This document shows, piece by piece, positions 46,101 to 58,189 of a stretch of DNA of 64,000 bases; within the stretch, counting starts at the first letter, position 1; each line of letters starts with the position of its first letter. Source of the DNA: Phlebiopsis flavidoalba. Lineage: Eukaryota; Basidiomycota; Agaricomycetes; Polyporales; Phanerochaetaceae. The translations under genes were made by a program, and so were the position numbers. The notes beneath the pieces are model-generated. The model was not told the DNA's origin, made no database searches, and saw nothing but the letters and a program-made list of their open reading frames with translations. The stretch is taken from assembly GCA_035772785.1 (NCBI GenBank), contig JAOCPU010000026.1, forward strand, positions 186,001 to 250,000. The letters are read 5' to 3'.

Positions 46101-48570
46101 GCTTCAGCCAGGAGGAAGAGATCACAACACTGGACAAAAGTTAATCGACATTCCTCCGCCTCTTTGCACTCATCCTCGCTGCAATGAGCCCTCTATCCTA
46201 CTAGCAATCCAGACCGAATGGCCTACCGTTCTCTTCCTCATTCCAGAGACTTCTGGCGAAGACCACAAGACTTTCCTTAGTCGCTCGCCTTCTGCACTTG
46301 AGGTACCCCTCAATTTCTCAATTTCATCGAGAACTACTCGTGAAATTGCTCCCACAAATCGCACCAGCAACTTCCAAATACCACAGGAAGAAGTGACTTA
46401 CACACTCGTTGGACGACAGCTTTATAACGCTAACAAGTCGCACTTCACCACCGAGATTCTCATTGAAGGTGACGCATATCTGTACGATGACTTGGGCAAC
46501 TCAGGTGTGCTGTCAAAATTGGGTACTGCTCAAGAGATTATTGCGCCCTCTGAAGAGACTACATATCTTGTATATCATCGAATCTCTAGTGCCAAGGTCA
46601 GGTCATTCCATGGGCAAATGAAAGTGCGCTAAATTTGTAACTAGATCACTGAGCAAGACTTGACATCTCTGTCGTCTCTAGACGGCCCCCTCATATCAAG
46701 AAACCAAAATGGAATCGTCATTAATGCCAGTCAGACTTGTAAGTACTTGGACAAAATTACAACTCAAGCAGCACGTCTCATGTTTTACACAGATGCGCAG
46801 CAGGATGGAAAATCCCGTTCAGGTAGAGAAGGTGAGAGCCCAAGAATGACAAGTTGATCGAAGATCCATTGCCGGGTGCGAGCCCTAATTTCCTCATCCT
46901 CTCATAAATCTAATAAACAACTCCTTTAGAAGTGCACGGGCCTCCGTCCGATGGAGTTGTTGTTCACGACGAAGCACCATCTGAATGGTGATGAAGATCA
47001 CACCAGTGTCAACGATGAAGCTCTAAATGAGTTTCTTGAAGCTATAGGTGAACATCCGGATCAGCTCGAAGCCAGAAGAAGGAACAAGCCCTTCAAATGT
47101 GTTGTTTGTGCTCCACTTGGCTATCGGAATCCTGACGCATCTGGAGAAGAAGGTATCCAGTGCTCCAAGTGCTGGTGGTCGTCACATCGGACATGTATCA
47201 AGATCCAGTTCGGTCTTCCCAGAGCTGGAAGCGTAAAGGAGGCCGACCATGGACATGTCCCTGGACGATGTAATGACAGCGTCCCCCTATGGAATGACAG
47301 CATGTGAGTTCCAGCCTGGTGTATACCTTTCCGATATACTGATAACATGGTTATCTAGGGTCGGACAGTACATTTACTACCGCTCTCGATACGGTAGTAA
47401 AAAGCTATACGCTGTGAAGATTATAGAAGAGGATGGTCAATACGCTGTCGTTGAGTGGTATCCAGGGAATATCTACGCAGCTTCCGATAAACCACTGAAG
47501 AAACACGACAACAATCGCATCCCTATTCACCAGTGTGCTCAAGCGATCGCAAATCGGATCTCTGGGTACCAAGATCAAAAGGTGCGATGAATACTCCGCA
47601 GTTTATTATTCAATAATCTTACGCAGTACATCTAGCTTGGCACCCTTCGCTGGCCGTCGCGTCTATCCGATGAGGGCCCTAATCTCTATGGGTTATACAA
47701 ACCCATCGATAGAGTCCGCTCTCGAAGACTCTTTCCATTCAATTCTTGAGATCCTTGTTGGTTCTCGTCCACATCCCCTTCTTACCCATTGGAACAACGC
47801 GATGGAAGGCCAGGGTATACTTGCTCCAGAACAAATTCACAAGTGGTATACATTGCATCGATTGCCGGCTATTCTTCCTGGCGATAACGCACTGATACAA
47901 CCATTCCTAACCGACCTCATTCATCGCCTCATGACGCTGCGCAATCAAGGAACATCTGGAGAGAGTACTCCCGGTGCTTATGGTGGAATCGACGCCATTA
48001 TGCAAGGTCCAGCACTTGTCTTATTTCAGCTTGTCATCACACGTGAATATCTTCGACGCAAGCCGTGTGATGACGACGAAATATTTCGTTTAATATGTCC
48101 GGATAGCCCAACCAAGTCCGGACATATTGACTCCAGCTCTGGCTCAGACTCCGGCGATTCGACCAATCAAGCGAGAGGACTCCACGGCTTTAATAGATCG
48201 TAACAAAAGCGCACCGGCATATCGAATCACTCGCGCACTTACAACTCCTGAACAGGCTTTAGCAGCGCAGCTAGGCTGGAGCGATACACGATGGGAGTCG
48301 GCCGATGAAGATTCAAGCTTGCCACTGGAACCACCTAAAGGATCTGTCAAGTTTGATGCGGCATTTGAGCTCCCGGATGGAGAGCCGTCTATATTTGTTT
48401 TAGCCAGTGATGGCTATCCTCTATATGAATGGCCCATGTCACAGTCGCAGGGTCTTTCCGGAGGCCCTCGGTATGTGTCCGGAGGTGAAAGGCATGGTGT
48501 AGAGACTCAAACCAGGGGGGTGACCAAACTAGTAAGAGTAAGAACTGGGGAAGGTGTGACAGACTGGTAA
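43130..48570 (+). pseudogene. Multi-domain DNA transposase with USP-like peptidase and PHD-like finger (frame-interrupted)
   Basis: Exons in order. (1) 43,130-43,640 holds an acidic/basic leader and a Cys/His cluster (CLWYDCPPKGHRKC). (2) The transposase core begins around 44,020. It has ITDGDHTFFLSGVLLATC and RWIPVLYTW (one extra base near 44,225 shifts the frame). After an intron (44339-44404) come VFDFSQAQRNAHAEEF, then WIEWWTKKTIAHMIFPA and ESQHSLLHHGSG. I read the D-, D- and E-bearing motifs as an RNase-H-like DDE core, MULE/KDZ-like. (3) A USP-fold Cys peptidase has Cys box FLDNSCYIDTAQELLF (Cys codon 45289-45291) and His box NKSHFTTEILIEGDAYLYDD (His codon 46441-46443). (4) A PHD-like finger (CVVC..CSKC..H..C, 47,098-47,190) is spliced (intron 47304-47358) to a VEWYPGNIYAASDKP reader-like segment. 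(5) A helical/acidic C-terminus ends by 48,570. Start uncertain. Confidence 0.68.
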
Positions 48571-49510
48571 GAGTCGGATTGAGTGGTCAGCGCGGAGAGA
48601 GGCCAGACTGGTAAGAGTGATGCGTCCAAGGGCTTTTGTCGGTTATCCCCCGCCATCAAATGCGCTGGTGATGCGCCCGTCCGCGCAAGCAAGTGCCGCT
48701 TTCATCGGCATACACATGTGTAGTCATTCACAAACAATTCTGTATGCCGCGAGTGTGTCTGTTGCAAAAAATGTATGGATAATTGCATGGCATAAAATAA
48801 CAGGTGCTGTGAATAGTGAAATTACAATGTTCGGCACCAGAATTTCTGGAATCCTGGTTTACCACACATGACGATAATTCCCTTGTGCATCAAGGTTGCC
48901 GGTGTAAGTAGTAGCTGTTCATCCAGACACAGTTCAAGTCTCGGAGGACTGACTCTGGTAGTCACTGCTGCTTTCATTCACCGAGGGTAAAGTGTCCACA
49001 CGCTCATTTGATGATGCTTGCTCGAAGTAGTAAGCTCAGCATTGGGTCAGCATTCGATTCATACCCAGTAAGCGGTCCAGCCTCCCACATCGCTTAGGCC
49101 GCCGAGCAAATGGGGTGGCCGATGAGAGGGCGCATCAAACCCGACACAATCTGGCCATGCCAGATCGGGGATAGGCGCCGGGTCGGGCTGAGTCTTACCA
49201 AAAATCGCGACTCTATACCACTCTCGTCACTTTTACTCACTCTTACTTATACCAACTTCGTATATACTCCTCAAACCACCGCAGGACCTTCTAAAATACG
49301 CCACCAACGGCCGAAACCAAAGCCAGCTACAGCTTAGTATATGTTATGCTTAATATGTAGCGTAATAGAGCAGATAGAAAGATCAGGGAGATAAGAGGGC
49401 CAATTCATACTATATTTCATGCCATGATATTGTGCTGCAAGAAAATGGGCCTGCATGAATTTCCAGTGCCTCAGCGCATTTTACAAGGATTTATGCGGAT
49501 AAATATATTC
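48571..49510. other. Downstream flank of transposase gene; no gene
   Basis: Short open frames without domains (48617-48871, 49110-49337). The GACTGGTAAGAGT phrase occurs twice (about 48,562 and 48,608) at the end of the coding region. Becomes AT-rich after about 49,320. Confidence 0.35.
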
Positions 49511-49514
49511 AATG

Positions 49515-49885
49515 TCAGGTGGGGGATGTCTCACTAAGCTTCGCAATGGGGATTGATCATTTATGCTACTTATATATCAATTTATGAGCATGTAAATACA
49601 TCCAGTTTATGGGGAAGTAAGAGACGTGCTCTCATGCAATATTCTCGTACTTGGCTGCATCAGTTCAAGATAGGCGCCCTTTTGCCGATGGTGAGATACA
49701 GAATACAACGGGGATGTCTAACTAAGCTTTGGGATAGGAGAGCTTAATCATTTATACTCCTAATCTACCAATTTATATGCATGTGAATGTGTGTGGGGGA
49801 GCAGAAGACGTGTTCTCACATGATATTCTCATATTTGGCTACACTAAACTAAAATGGACGCCTTTATGCCATGGGAATTTCTTCA
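49515..49885. repeat. Two-copy tandem duplication, about 188-bp period, AT-rich
   Basis: The first unit starts GGGGGATGTCTCACTAAGCTT (49,521) and the second CGGGGATGTCTAACTAAGCTT (about 49,709). Both continue with TTAATCATTTAT-like, ATGCATGT-like, GACGTG(C/T)TCTCA and GGCGCC(C/T)TT-like stretches at the same spacing. The copies are clearly diverged. Confidence 0.6.
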
Positions 49886-50009
49886 GGAGCTCCCAAAACG
49901 ATGTTATAGATAGATTAGTAATGTATAGCAAGGCTCTCTAGTATGTTACGGTATTTGTGAGAGCTCTTTAACACATTTGTCTGGTGATGGTTACGAATAG
50001 TATACGCAT

Positions 50010-50215
50010 TATTGAAGTTAAGAACTGTTGATACAGTTCAAAAACGTTAAGAAACAGTTTATAACCGTTCGTAACAGTGCAGAACAGTTAAGAGCAGTTA
50101 AGAACAGTTAAGAACAGTTCAAAACAGTTTTAAACAGTTCAGAAAATAAACTGTTCACAACCGTTAGTGAACCGTTACTGACCGTTAGGCACTGTTACTG
50201 TCGCACAAAAACCTT
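50010..50215. repeat. Subterminal repeat cluster, right
   Basis: At least ten copies of AACAGTT(A/C/T), several in direct tandem (GTTAAGAACAGTTAAGAACA and neighbours), then inverted copies (AAACTGTTCACAACCGTTAG, GAACCGTTACTGACCGTTAGG). Mirrors the left clusters. Confidence 0.6.
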
Positions 50216-51029
50216 CGAGTTCACAGGAAGGCATTGAGAATAGTCATGGATTGATATCCAAAGTTATTTTGGTGTCATAAACATCACCTAGCTTCTGAAA
50301 ATGCGCTCAGACTACTGTGATGCCGATTAAACATTGTCAAGGCTGATGGCAATAAATGATTAGGAGCGAAATAATAGTTAAAGCATGTATTCCTCACCAA
50401 GTCAGAAAACTAAGTAGTCATTCAATACTACTCTACTCTGAAGTGTATATCAGGCCACACCAGACCACGGTCGGCTTCAATTATTCCATCTTTTTATATG
50501 TTTTAAACGCAAAATTCTTTTAATATTAATGGTCATATTACTCTGATGGCCAATTCTGCTATGTAGAGCTGTTGTAATTACTCAAAACTATCTACCCAAA
50601 TCGAGATTTCATGACTCCGAGCGTTCTTGTTGCATGCAATGGCCCTTTGCCCACCACACATCATTGGACGGCATTGGGCGGCCTGCCACATACCCGATTT
50701 GGTATGGTTAAGGCAGCGCTAGATGTGGGCGCCTGTAATCGGTCCAAACTGGGTGTTGCATCTATGTTGAGAACGCAGTGTCTTGACGATCTGTGCACTT
50801 TTCACTCGGTAATAATCCCACAGCATACGTCCCTGAAGCTTGGTAGATCAGTCCGTAGCCAATGCCTTACCGTTGGGCAGCACTGATGTGCTTGGAAGGT
50901 CGTTGGCAACTACCTTACTCACAGTGTCGTCCGCAAACCAAATGATTTTATTGGGTACGATGTCTGCTACTCAGACTCCGGCGTAAGCATATCTAACCGC
51001 AAAACATTGAGAATATAGTGCAGAAGGCT
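50216..51029. other. AT-rich, no supported gene
   Basis: An open frame at 50611-50886 (plus) has no recognisable domain. Lies between the two right-hand repeat clusters. Confidence 0.3.
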
Positions 51030-51125
51030 GCAAAGTTAGGAGTGCCCAGTTAGGCGCACAGTTAGCCCAGGTTAGCGCCTAAAGTTCGGCGGGGCCCAGT
51101 TAGAAAAAAGTTAGCCACTTCCCGT
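51030..51125. repeat. Outer right CAGTTAG repeat cluster
   Basis: AAAGTTAGGAGTGCCCAGTTAG, GCACAGTTAGCCCAGGTTAG, CCCAGTTAG and AAAGTTAGCC within about 90 bp. Base composition switches from AT-rich to GC-rich just to the right, consistent with an element boundary near here. Confidence 0.5.
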
Positions 51126-53560
51126 TACTTCGCGCACCCTCTCCTCCCGACCTCCTCTGCTCATTTGCCTTTGCCGTTGGCAATAAACGGGGTGGATATG
51201 TGGCGACGGTGCGCATTGCACCCTTCACACGGCGACTCGCACCCGACCGTGGCCACGGCTGCCCGCTGCTCGGTTCAGCAGCACACCGGAGTCACCACGA
51301 CCACCGCTCTCGCTTGCGCAAGGGATTTTCACGAGCTCGATCGCGTTCGTAGGGCGTATGCGCGACTGAAAGTGCCCGAGCTAACGCTCCTCGTGGCGTG
51401 GGTGCGCGGGGGGCCGCGCACGCCTCTCCGACGGTTCCCGGGGTCGGTGTCACAGCTCGCGTTAGGATGCCGCGGCGAGCCGACGCGCCACGCCGCGAGC
51501 GGGTGCAGGCAAAAAGTCTGACTAAGGACAGCGCGGTGACCAAGAACTATACATTACCTTCCTTTCTGTTCTTTCTTGCTTTGTGAGTTTTCTTGCTTGA
51601 CGTTGTCAGCAATCCAACGACTGGTCCCGGTATATACCAGAGTGCGACCTTTCCGAAGTGTGGCGCTGGGTGTATGGCCCTACTCCGGCGCGAAGCCGCT
51701 CCCGCGCAGCCAGGATAACCCGGACCATGCGCTTCCCACGCGCGCGCGAGGCCCCAGGCCCGCCGACTTGGCCGCACCGCCTTGCGCGAGGCCCGTCGTA
51801 CACCTGTTTCTATGTCACTGGTTAGGCTCGCTCAGGACCTCGACCGGCAAAACCACGAAGGGGGGGCCACACGAACCGAATGCCACCCCACCTTCCGTGC
51901 TTAAACCGCGTGATGGGCAGGGTCGAGGCCCGCCTCCGCCGCAGAGCATCGATCTAAGCGTGCGCGGCCTCATCGAGCGGGATTGCGCAGCCATATGGTC
52001 GTCTCTGATCACACGGCGGGGCCATGGCTGCATTGTGCTTCCTTGTCCGTGAGCTATCACGCGCTTCTAGGTCCGAGGCCAGGCCACTGGTCGTTCCTTG
52101 CTAAGTGACTGGAGTTGGCGGAACGCAGGCTAGTGCCGCGCAGAGCAAGGCGTTAAAACCTTAGCTGGTCCGATACAATCCACCTGTATTCAGCCTTTTC
52201 TTGCTACGTGGACGAATGAGCCGACTGCGATTCCGCGCTGCCTTGGGGAGAATCGTGGCACGCCATCCGGTGCTCCCCGCTGCTTATGGGATTGACTCGC
52301 CCTTGTGGGGCTGGCGTGATCCATGCGCGGTGCCTTGAATATGCGTAGGGTCTCGGGCGTGTCACATTGGCGAAAGATGGCGAGGGATTGATACAGCAGA
52401 TTTCAGCGTTGTGGGTCCGATTGCCAGCCATGTCGTGCGTTTTTTTTGCCGTTGATGAGTGCGATACATGTTTGTAGCTGCAACGTTTGGTTCATCGACC
52501 GTCGTCGATGACAGATTCTCAGGTAGCAGTACTGTGTCCCTATCAACTCATTCGTTGCGTAATGCGTGGTAAAGGGTCATTTTTTTGCTGCAGGCACTAG
52601 ATCGTCTTCTACAGACCCAGGCGATCCAGAAATCCCCCCTCATCAAAACCTCCAAGGCACACCCCACGCCGGCACATAAACAATTTTGTTAGCCACAAAA
52701 TTCTTGGGTTTCATACAGCCCAACGATTAATGTCTATCGTGTAAACCCGTACCGCCCACTCTACATTCAGCACAACTGGCCCAACAAATGTCTGTTGGAG
52801 GGAGAACCCTTACTACGGCCGTCTCTCGCTACACGCTAATAAATTTCTGGGGGGCCGCGAGGCCCCCCCAGCACCCCATCCGGCCGCCGATAAAGTCACG
52901 CTTATTTTTTTTCCCCCCCCTGAATAAAACGCAGTGAGGGATTATCTTGTTCCTGGGCACTGTGGCTCACTCCGCTTCGGTCCATATATGAGTCGAGGAG
53001 AATTGGGCGGAAAAAAAGCCTGCCCCAAAGTCCGTCAGCATGTCTGTGCGTCCCCCCCCCCCCCCCCCCCCCCAGTTCGATGCTTTGAAAGTTGACTTCG
53101 CTAGAGCCGCGATGATAGTCATCTATCTGAGGTTGAATTGGTCCTAACCGAGAGCGGGAAGGAAATCCGTGAAACCTTTACAGTATGATCAAATGTAGAG
53201 TTGATGCCTTTTTGGTTAATCAGAAGTCTGTGGATTGAGGCGATAATAAATGTTTGTTAATATTAGCTAGCCCTCCCATCGAAAGTCCGTCTAAGGCTGG
53301 TCCTGTCCTGCCGAGCCAGAGACCGCAGCACGGCGAAATCCGTTATGAGTATTTTGTACACCCCAACATTTTGACCATCCCCGTCCCGTATTCTGGGGGT
53401 GAGTTTGGCGTATAATCTATGGGCCTAGGGTTTGTCCCTCCCATGTGTTGGTGTGTCCTGCCCTATCACGAGCTAACCGAATCCATGAACAGTGGCCACA
53501 TAGAACTCCCGGCCGCGCTGAATTCACCCGTGCCTATCACCCTCGCCCGCCAATCACATC
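51126..53560. other. GC-rich then mixed; no supported gene
   Basis: Open frames (51165-51521 and 51576-52052 plus; antisense overlaps) are Arg/Pro/Ala-rich and lack domains. A run of 22 C residues sits at 53052-53073 and a T8-C8 run near 52,905-52,920. The rest of the stretch shows nothing I can name. Confidence 0.35.
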
Positions 53561-53564
53561 ACCA

Positions 53565-55450
53565 AATCCGAGTCTCGTCGACATCTAGATTAAGGGCGTG
53601 CTAGCTAGATAGGACGTGCATCTATCTACAGTGCACGATAGGTGTACCCGCTCCGGATGTCGACACGTGCCGTTCCGGCGGTGTGTTGTTGGTGGTTCGC
53701 GCGCTGCGGGTCTTGGCACGCGCCCAGTTTGTGGACAGCCAGTTTGAACTTCGCGAGGAGGGATTTTGGACGAACGTTCCCACTCGCGCGGGCCGCCGTA
53801 CTCTGCTTGGCTCATAGCTCCGCAGCACAACCACTGCACAATTCGCAGACAGCCACAGCCTACAAACATTATCGCCCACCCTTTTCACACCCTCGGCCCG
53901 CGAACCAGCGAACCAACGAACACTCGGATCGACACACCTGGAGTGCCCGCCAAGCCGCCACGTCCCCTTCTCTCATCTTGGGCTCCCTAGCTCCGTACAG
54001 CATAATCCACAACTACTTGCATACAGTCCCACAGACAACCATAGCTCACAGCCTAACATCGCCCACGACGCCAGCACCCACGCCTCGGCCCAGTGTCCCC
54101 ACGAACGGCGACTCGAGCGAACGAACGAAAACCCAGGATCAACACATCCTTCTCGCACCTTGGCTCCAACCCGCAACATATACCACAAACCACTGTACAG
54201 TCCCACAAACAACCACTGCCTCAAAGACACCATCGACCCTCTCTTTCTCTACTCCTCGGCCCACGACGCAGATAGCAACGAACGCACACCCTGAATCCAA
54301 TGGTGGAAGCATCACGGGCCCGGCGTCCTCCGGCCCCTCATTCTCACGAGGGTCGCTGCGGCACACCACCGCTTTGTACCGCCCACGGAATGAGAAGGCC
54401 ATGAGCAAGGGATGAGCAAGGGGGGGTGGTGAGATGAGGCCCCAGGGTTGAAGCGGGGCGATGCGGGCTGAGCGTATACACGCTGGGCCTTCGTGGCGCA
54501 GCGTGGTTTGGCGTTGGCACCGGAGATCTGATGCGCGTGGTCCGGGCCCGACGTTTGGTTCCTCTTTTTGGTGTACCTCTGTTTACCATCACAGACGAAG
54601 TAAATACCCCACCGGTCTCCATCAAGGCTCCGCAGGGGGGGGGGGGGAGCTGGGGGGAAGAACGTGCACTGTACCGAGGCGACACCCACCCCGCCGAGCG
54701 ACTGCGGCTCTTGGCTCACAGCCGACGATACTACCCTCGGCCCCGAGCGTCGCCGGTGCCCTCCACCGTGGCTCCGAGGCCGCTGTGCACAGGCGGCGTT
54801 CTGCAATGGCCGATTTGATGCGCGTAGTCCGCGTCCCGACGCTGACGTTGCGGTGTCGCGACAGTGGACGTTTAGATCCATCTCGCGGTCCTCGGCGAAT
54901 GAAGGGGGTATTCTGTTCCATGGTTGGTTTCATGGCCAGATAATCACGCGACAGGTCCCCGGGCGCATCTGCGCATCGCACTCAGCTCAAGCACAACATA
55001 TTCCACTACATCGAGTCCTAAGCACTGCCAACCACTCCCCAAGGCTCAAACACCCGCCCGCGTCGAGCGACCTCTGCGGCTCTTAAGCCCCGTACCCTCC
55101 ACAGCAAAATCATTACCCTCGGCCCGTGAGTATCACGGTGTCCACCGTGACTACCGCTGCATACGGAACGGCAGCCTCCGACTTTGCGACATAAGCAGAG
55201 TGGGCGTGGCAGGGTTGCAGCGGAGGATGTGGCGGAGTTGTATATGCCTGGGTCCTTCATGTGCGTAGCGGCGTCGTCTGTGGCGCTAGCAGTATCTGAT
55301 GTGCGTAGTCCGGGGTAGAGTCGGTGGGTGTGATCGATGCGGTACAGGGTGGTGCCTGTGTGGCAGGAGACGTGGCATGGCGCGGTCTTGTGGGAGACGG
55401 CAGGGTATGTCTTTGCGTTTTGTCCCAGGCTTGGATACTTACAGGACATA
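53565..55450 (-). repeat. Third copy of the dispersed repeat plus related fragments
   Basis: The junction phrase TAATCTAGATGTCGACGAGA beside GTAGATAGATGCACGT (minus strand, 53,565-53,632) also occurs at 34.01-34.08 kb (plus) and 59.34-59.43 kb (minus). The adjoining 53.64-54.56 kb resembles 59.45-60.36 kb, including the GCTGAGCGTATAC and CTGATGCGCGTGGTC phrases at 54.47-54.55 and 60.24-60.31 kb. Further CTGATGCGCGTAGTC-like phrases at about 54,823 and 55,297 suggest additional truncated copies. The open frames (53642-54415 plus, 54881-54312 minus) follow the repeat and show no domain. Confidence 0.5.
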
Positions 55451-55899
55451 GGTTTGAGGCATGTCTCAGCAGGGACAGGTCAATGATATATAATATTTCT
55501 TAGCTTGAGCGCTAATAGTGACACATGAACAAACAGAGCAGGCGTTATGCGCCCGTGACGAATTCAACTCTGTTGTTCTGCACAGCCGACTAGAGGTCGA
55601 CTTAGGTTACCAACGGACAGAGCACACCGGCCCAATGTCTTCCGAGATCACCGGAAGAGAAGTCGTTTAGGGCCGACCCCTGACCACGTTGTTTGCGACG
55701 CTTGTTACCCTCGCGTCTCTTAACTCCATATCGTGGTACGTCAGTCCGGCTGCCGACACGGGGCGTTTCGCCACCATCGAATTGAATAGTTTGGAACGCC
55801 TTTAGTTGAGCAGTTAATCCGCGCGCAGTTATGCCGCCATAGATAATCTTACCATACTCGCCAATGACGGCACGTTTCAAAGATAAAGGAGCCCTCGCG
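55451..55899. other. Upstream region of F-box F
   Basis: A minus-strand open frame (55916-55602) runs away from F-box F but does not match the divergent blocks found upstream of A-E and G. No other feature seen. Confidence 0.3.
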
Positions 55900-57840
55900 A
55901 TGGACGGGTTACGCATTGGTCCAATTCAGAAACTCTCCCCGGAAGAAAGAACTCGGACGCAGAGATCTTTCGACTCCTTGCAGACAAAAATCCGCGCTCG
56001 AAAAAAAATCCCGAATCGTTGCAGAAACAGGCTCAGACCCTCGCACACGCTTTCAACTCTGCCAACCCTCGCCGTGATGCTCCCAGAAGAGACGTTATTC
56101 CAGATTTTTAGGCGACTCAAAAACGTGTGGGAGGGCCGTAGAACCTGTATCAGCTTCTTCGGCTTTACGGAGGAGAGGATGTAGCAAGTTTGCCATCTAG
56201 GAACCTTGGTGACGGGCGTGTGCGGGCACGGTGTTGGCGTGAGCGTTCGCCTTAGGAGCCCTACTTCTGTGGGACCCACATACGTCTCCTCGACCTTGCA
56301 TACGTCAGGACGGCCCTTGAAGGCCACTCCAAGGATATGCCTCCTCCTAATACATCGAAGGTGTGCTTCCACAAGGGCCAAGATTTCCGGGATTTGCTGG
56401 GACATGTGGCTGCTCAGTTTCTCCAGCAAGTCTTCGCAGAGTCCCAGTTGCATGCCTCGATTCATGTCATCTCCGAAACGACGCCACGGACGGGAGAGGC
56501 TGCTGGACGGCGTCTGCCCTCGATTTCCCCAGCTGAAAGCGTTGACGCATCTTGTCGCAGCCCATTCGCAACGTCAGGAAGTCGCCGTAAATTCGCATGC
56601 TCCACAACTTTTACGCAACACCACGGTTGAAACTCTGCACGTGGAAGGGCTGGATTTTGCCGACCACCGCCGGCTTCTCTTCTCCGACTTTGCAAAACTT
56701 GATACTCGACAGGGTCTTTTTACGACAATCCGAGATCACTCCCGTCGTGGCAAGGGCCATACTACGTGTGCTTGAAACGGAGTTCCCCGCTTCGGAAGCT
56801 CCGAGCTCATCATAGTATCCGTACAGCGCACAAACGAACCCCTCGAGCTGTGCAACAAAAAACCACACCATCCTTCGAAGAACTATACTCCCTTCATCAT
56901 TAACGAGCCGGTTCCACATGCCCGAACTATCGTTCTTGAAAATCTACTCAGGAAGGCGATACACCAGCCGCTAGCCATGGCTTTGTTCCTCCGCAATTCT
57001 CATGATTCCCCAGTCCGCTCGCATAGAGCTAAGGCCAAGTGGCTACCCCCCGGCAAGGGAAAACTGAGCCCGCTGCTCTTTTTTTCCGGCTGAGGACGAA
57101 AATGACCAAGTCCACAACGAGTGCTACCTTTATACCGGTTACGCACCCTCGCGATTCATGGACAGCCACACACGCGAGAACAGCGGTCGGACCTCCTGCA
57201 GAGCCGCAGTAACCTGCTGGGACGAAAACACTTCCCCGCCCCAGTCAAGCCTTCCTCCCTTATCTGGCTCACAACACACGACATCGCCGGCAAACTACGA
57301 CCGCTGCCTCTTCTCGCCGTTGATAGACTACGACAACTCCGAACAAGGGCCCACGCCGGACGGCCTCATGCACCACATCCCCCTGCGCCACATCCGCTGC
57401 GTCGCGCTCTGGGCAGCAACGCAGCGCTGAGCCCGTTCGGGCGACGCTCTCCGACAACACACGGCGCGCGCCTGCGCTCGCGACCGCGACAGACGTACGT
57501 CCCACGCTCGTCGTCCAGGCCGCCTGGAACAGAGCGCTCTGTCGGATCTGCACTTTCCTGTCTCCCCCGCTGTTCCCGGGCCTCCGCGCGGTCCACATCG
57601 TCGAGCCATGGCGGTGGAAGATTTTCAGGCGCCCCAGCATGTGGCGTGGATGCTGCGGCTGAGCCTTGTTGTGCGCTGGGCGCGCCAGCGGGGTGTTGGG
57701 GTTTCGTTCGCGAGGCGGCTTGGCGCAGCCCCCATCGTGGTCCACAGCGGCGCGAAGGGTTTCTCGCGAGGAGATCTGTGCGGCCGACAGGTTTAGCGAG
57801 CGTATGCGGACGAGGTTTGTTTGGGTATGAGGCTCTGTAG
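55900..57840 (+). pseudogene. F-box family member F (frame-interrupted, most divergent)
   Basis: The start at 55900 (an in-frame Met lies at 55864) gives MDGLRIGPIQKLSPEERT, then TLAVMLPEETLFQIFRRLKN, an intact F-box. The VC.RWR box is not evident downstream. Leu-rich pieces FPQLKALTHLVAAHSQRQ and TVETLHVEGLDFADHRRLLF (56,540-56,690) lie in one frame. The tail (57,500-57,840) keeps VVQAAWN, FPGLRAVHIVEPWRW, HVAWMLRLSLVV and RMRTRFVWV/YEAL-type sequence across two frames. Opposite orientation to A-E. The 57.1-57.5 kb part is GC-rich and poorly conserved. Confidence 0.5.
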
Positions 57841-58189
57841 GCGAACCTCTCAGAATAGTGTGTTATGCTATGATATTGCGTAGTTAGAGTGATATAAAAC
57901 TGAACTTCTCAAACAGGGGTTGTTAATAGTAGAGTTTGGTATGACATTATACGATATATGTAAATCTATGTAGAAGCAGGGGCCTTCCCGCCGGCGCGTG
58001 GCTTTCGCACATTGGCCGTAGTTTAGACGATCTCATTGTCGTGAATACACCGCAAAGTCAACGCGAATCTCACTACCACGAGGTATCGACCTGAGTCTCC
58101 GTCGGTGACACCGACAGTGGCTGGGCTGACCCAGCACCGCTAGATTAATAACCCGACTCAGACTTGAAACTTCGTTGACTCGAGGGTCG
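57841..58189. other. 3' flank of F-box F
   Basis: AT-rich to about 57,975, then GC-rich; no gene seen. Confidence 0.35.

Noticed and set aside
43130..48570. Retrotransposon or virus-derived polyprotein
   Set aside because: No reverse transcriptase, integrase or aspartic protease motifs; introns and DDE-like motifs fit a DNA transposon.
53052..53073. 22-C run as a functional element
   Set aside because: A simple homopolymer; more likely slippage or an assembly artefact.
53642..54415. 257-codon Thr/Pro-rich frame as a cell-wall protein
   Set aside because: Low complexity, no signal peptide, within a repeat and matched by antisense frames.
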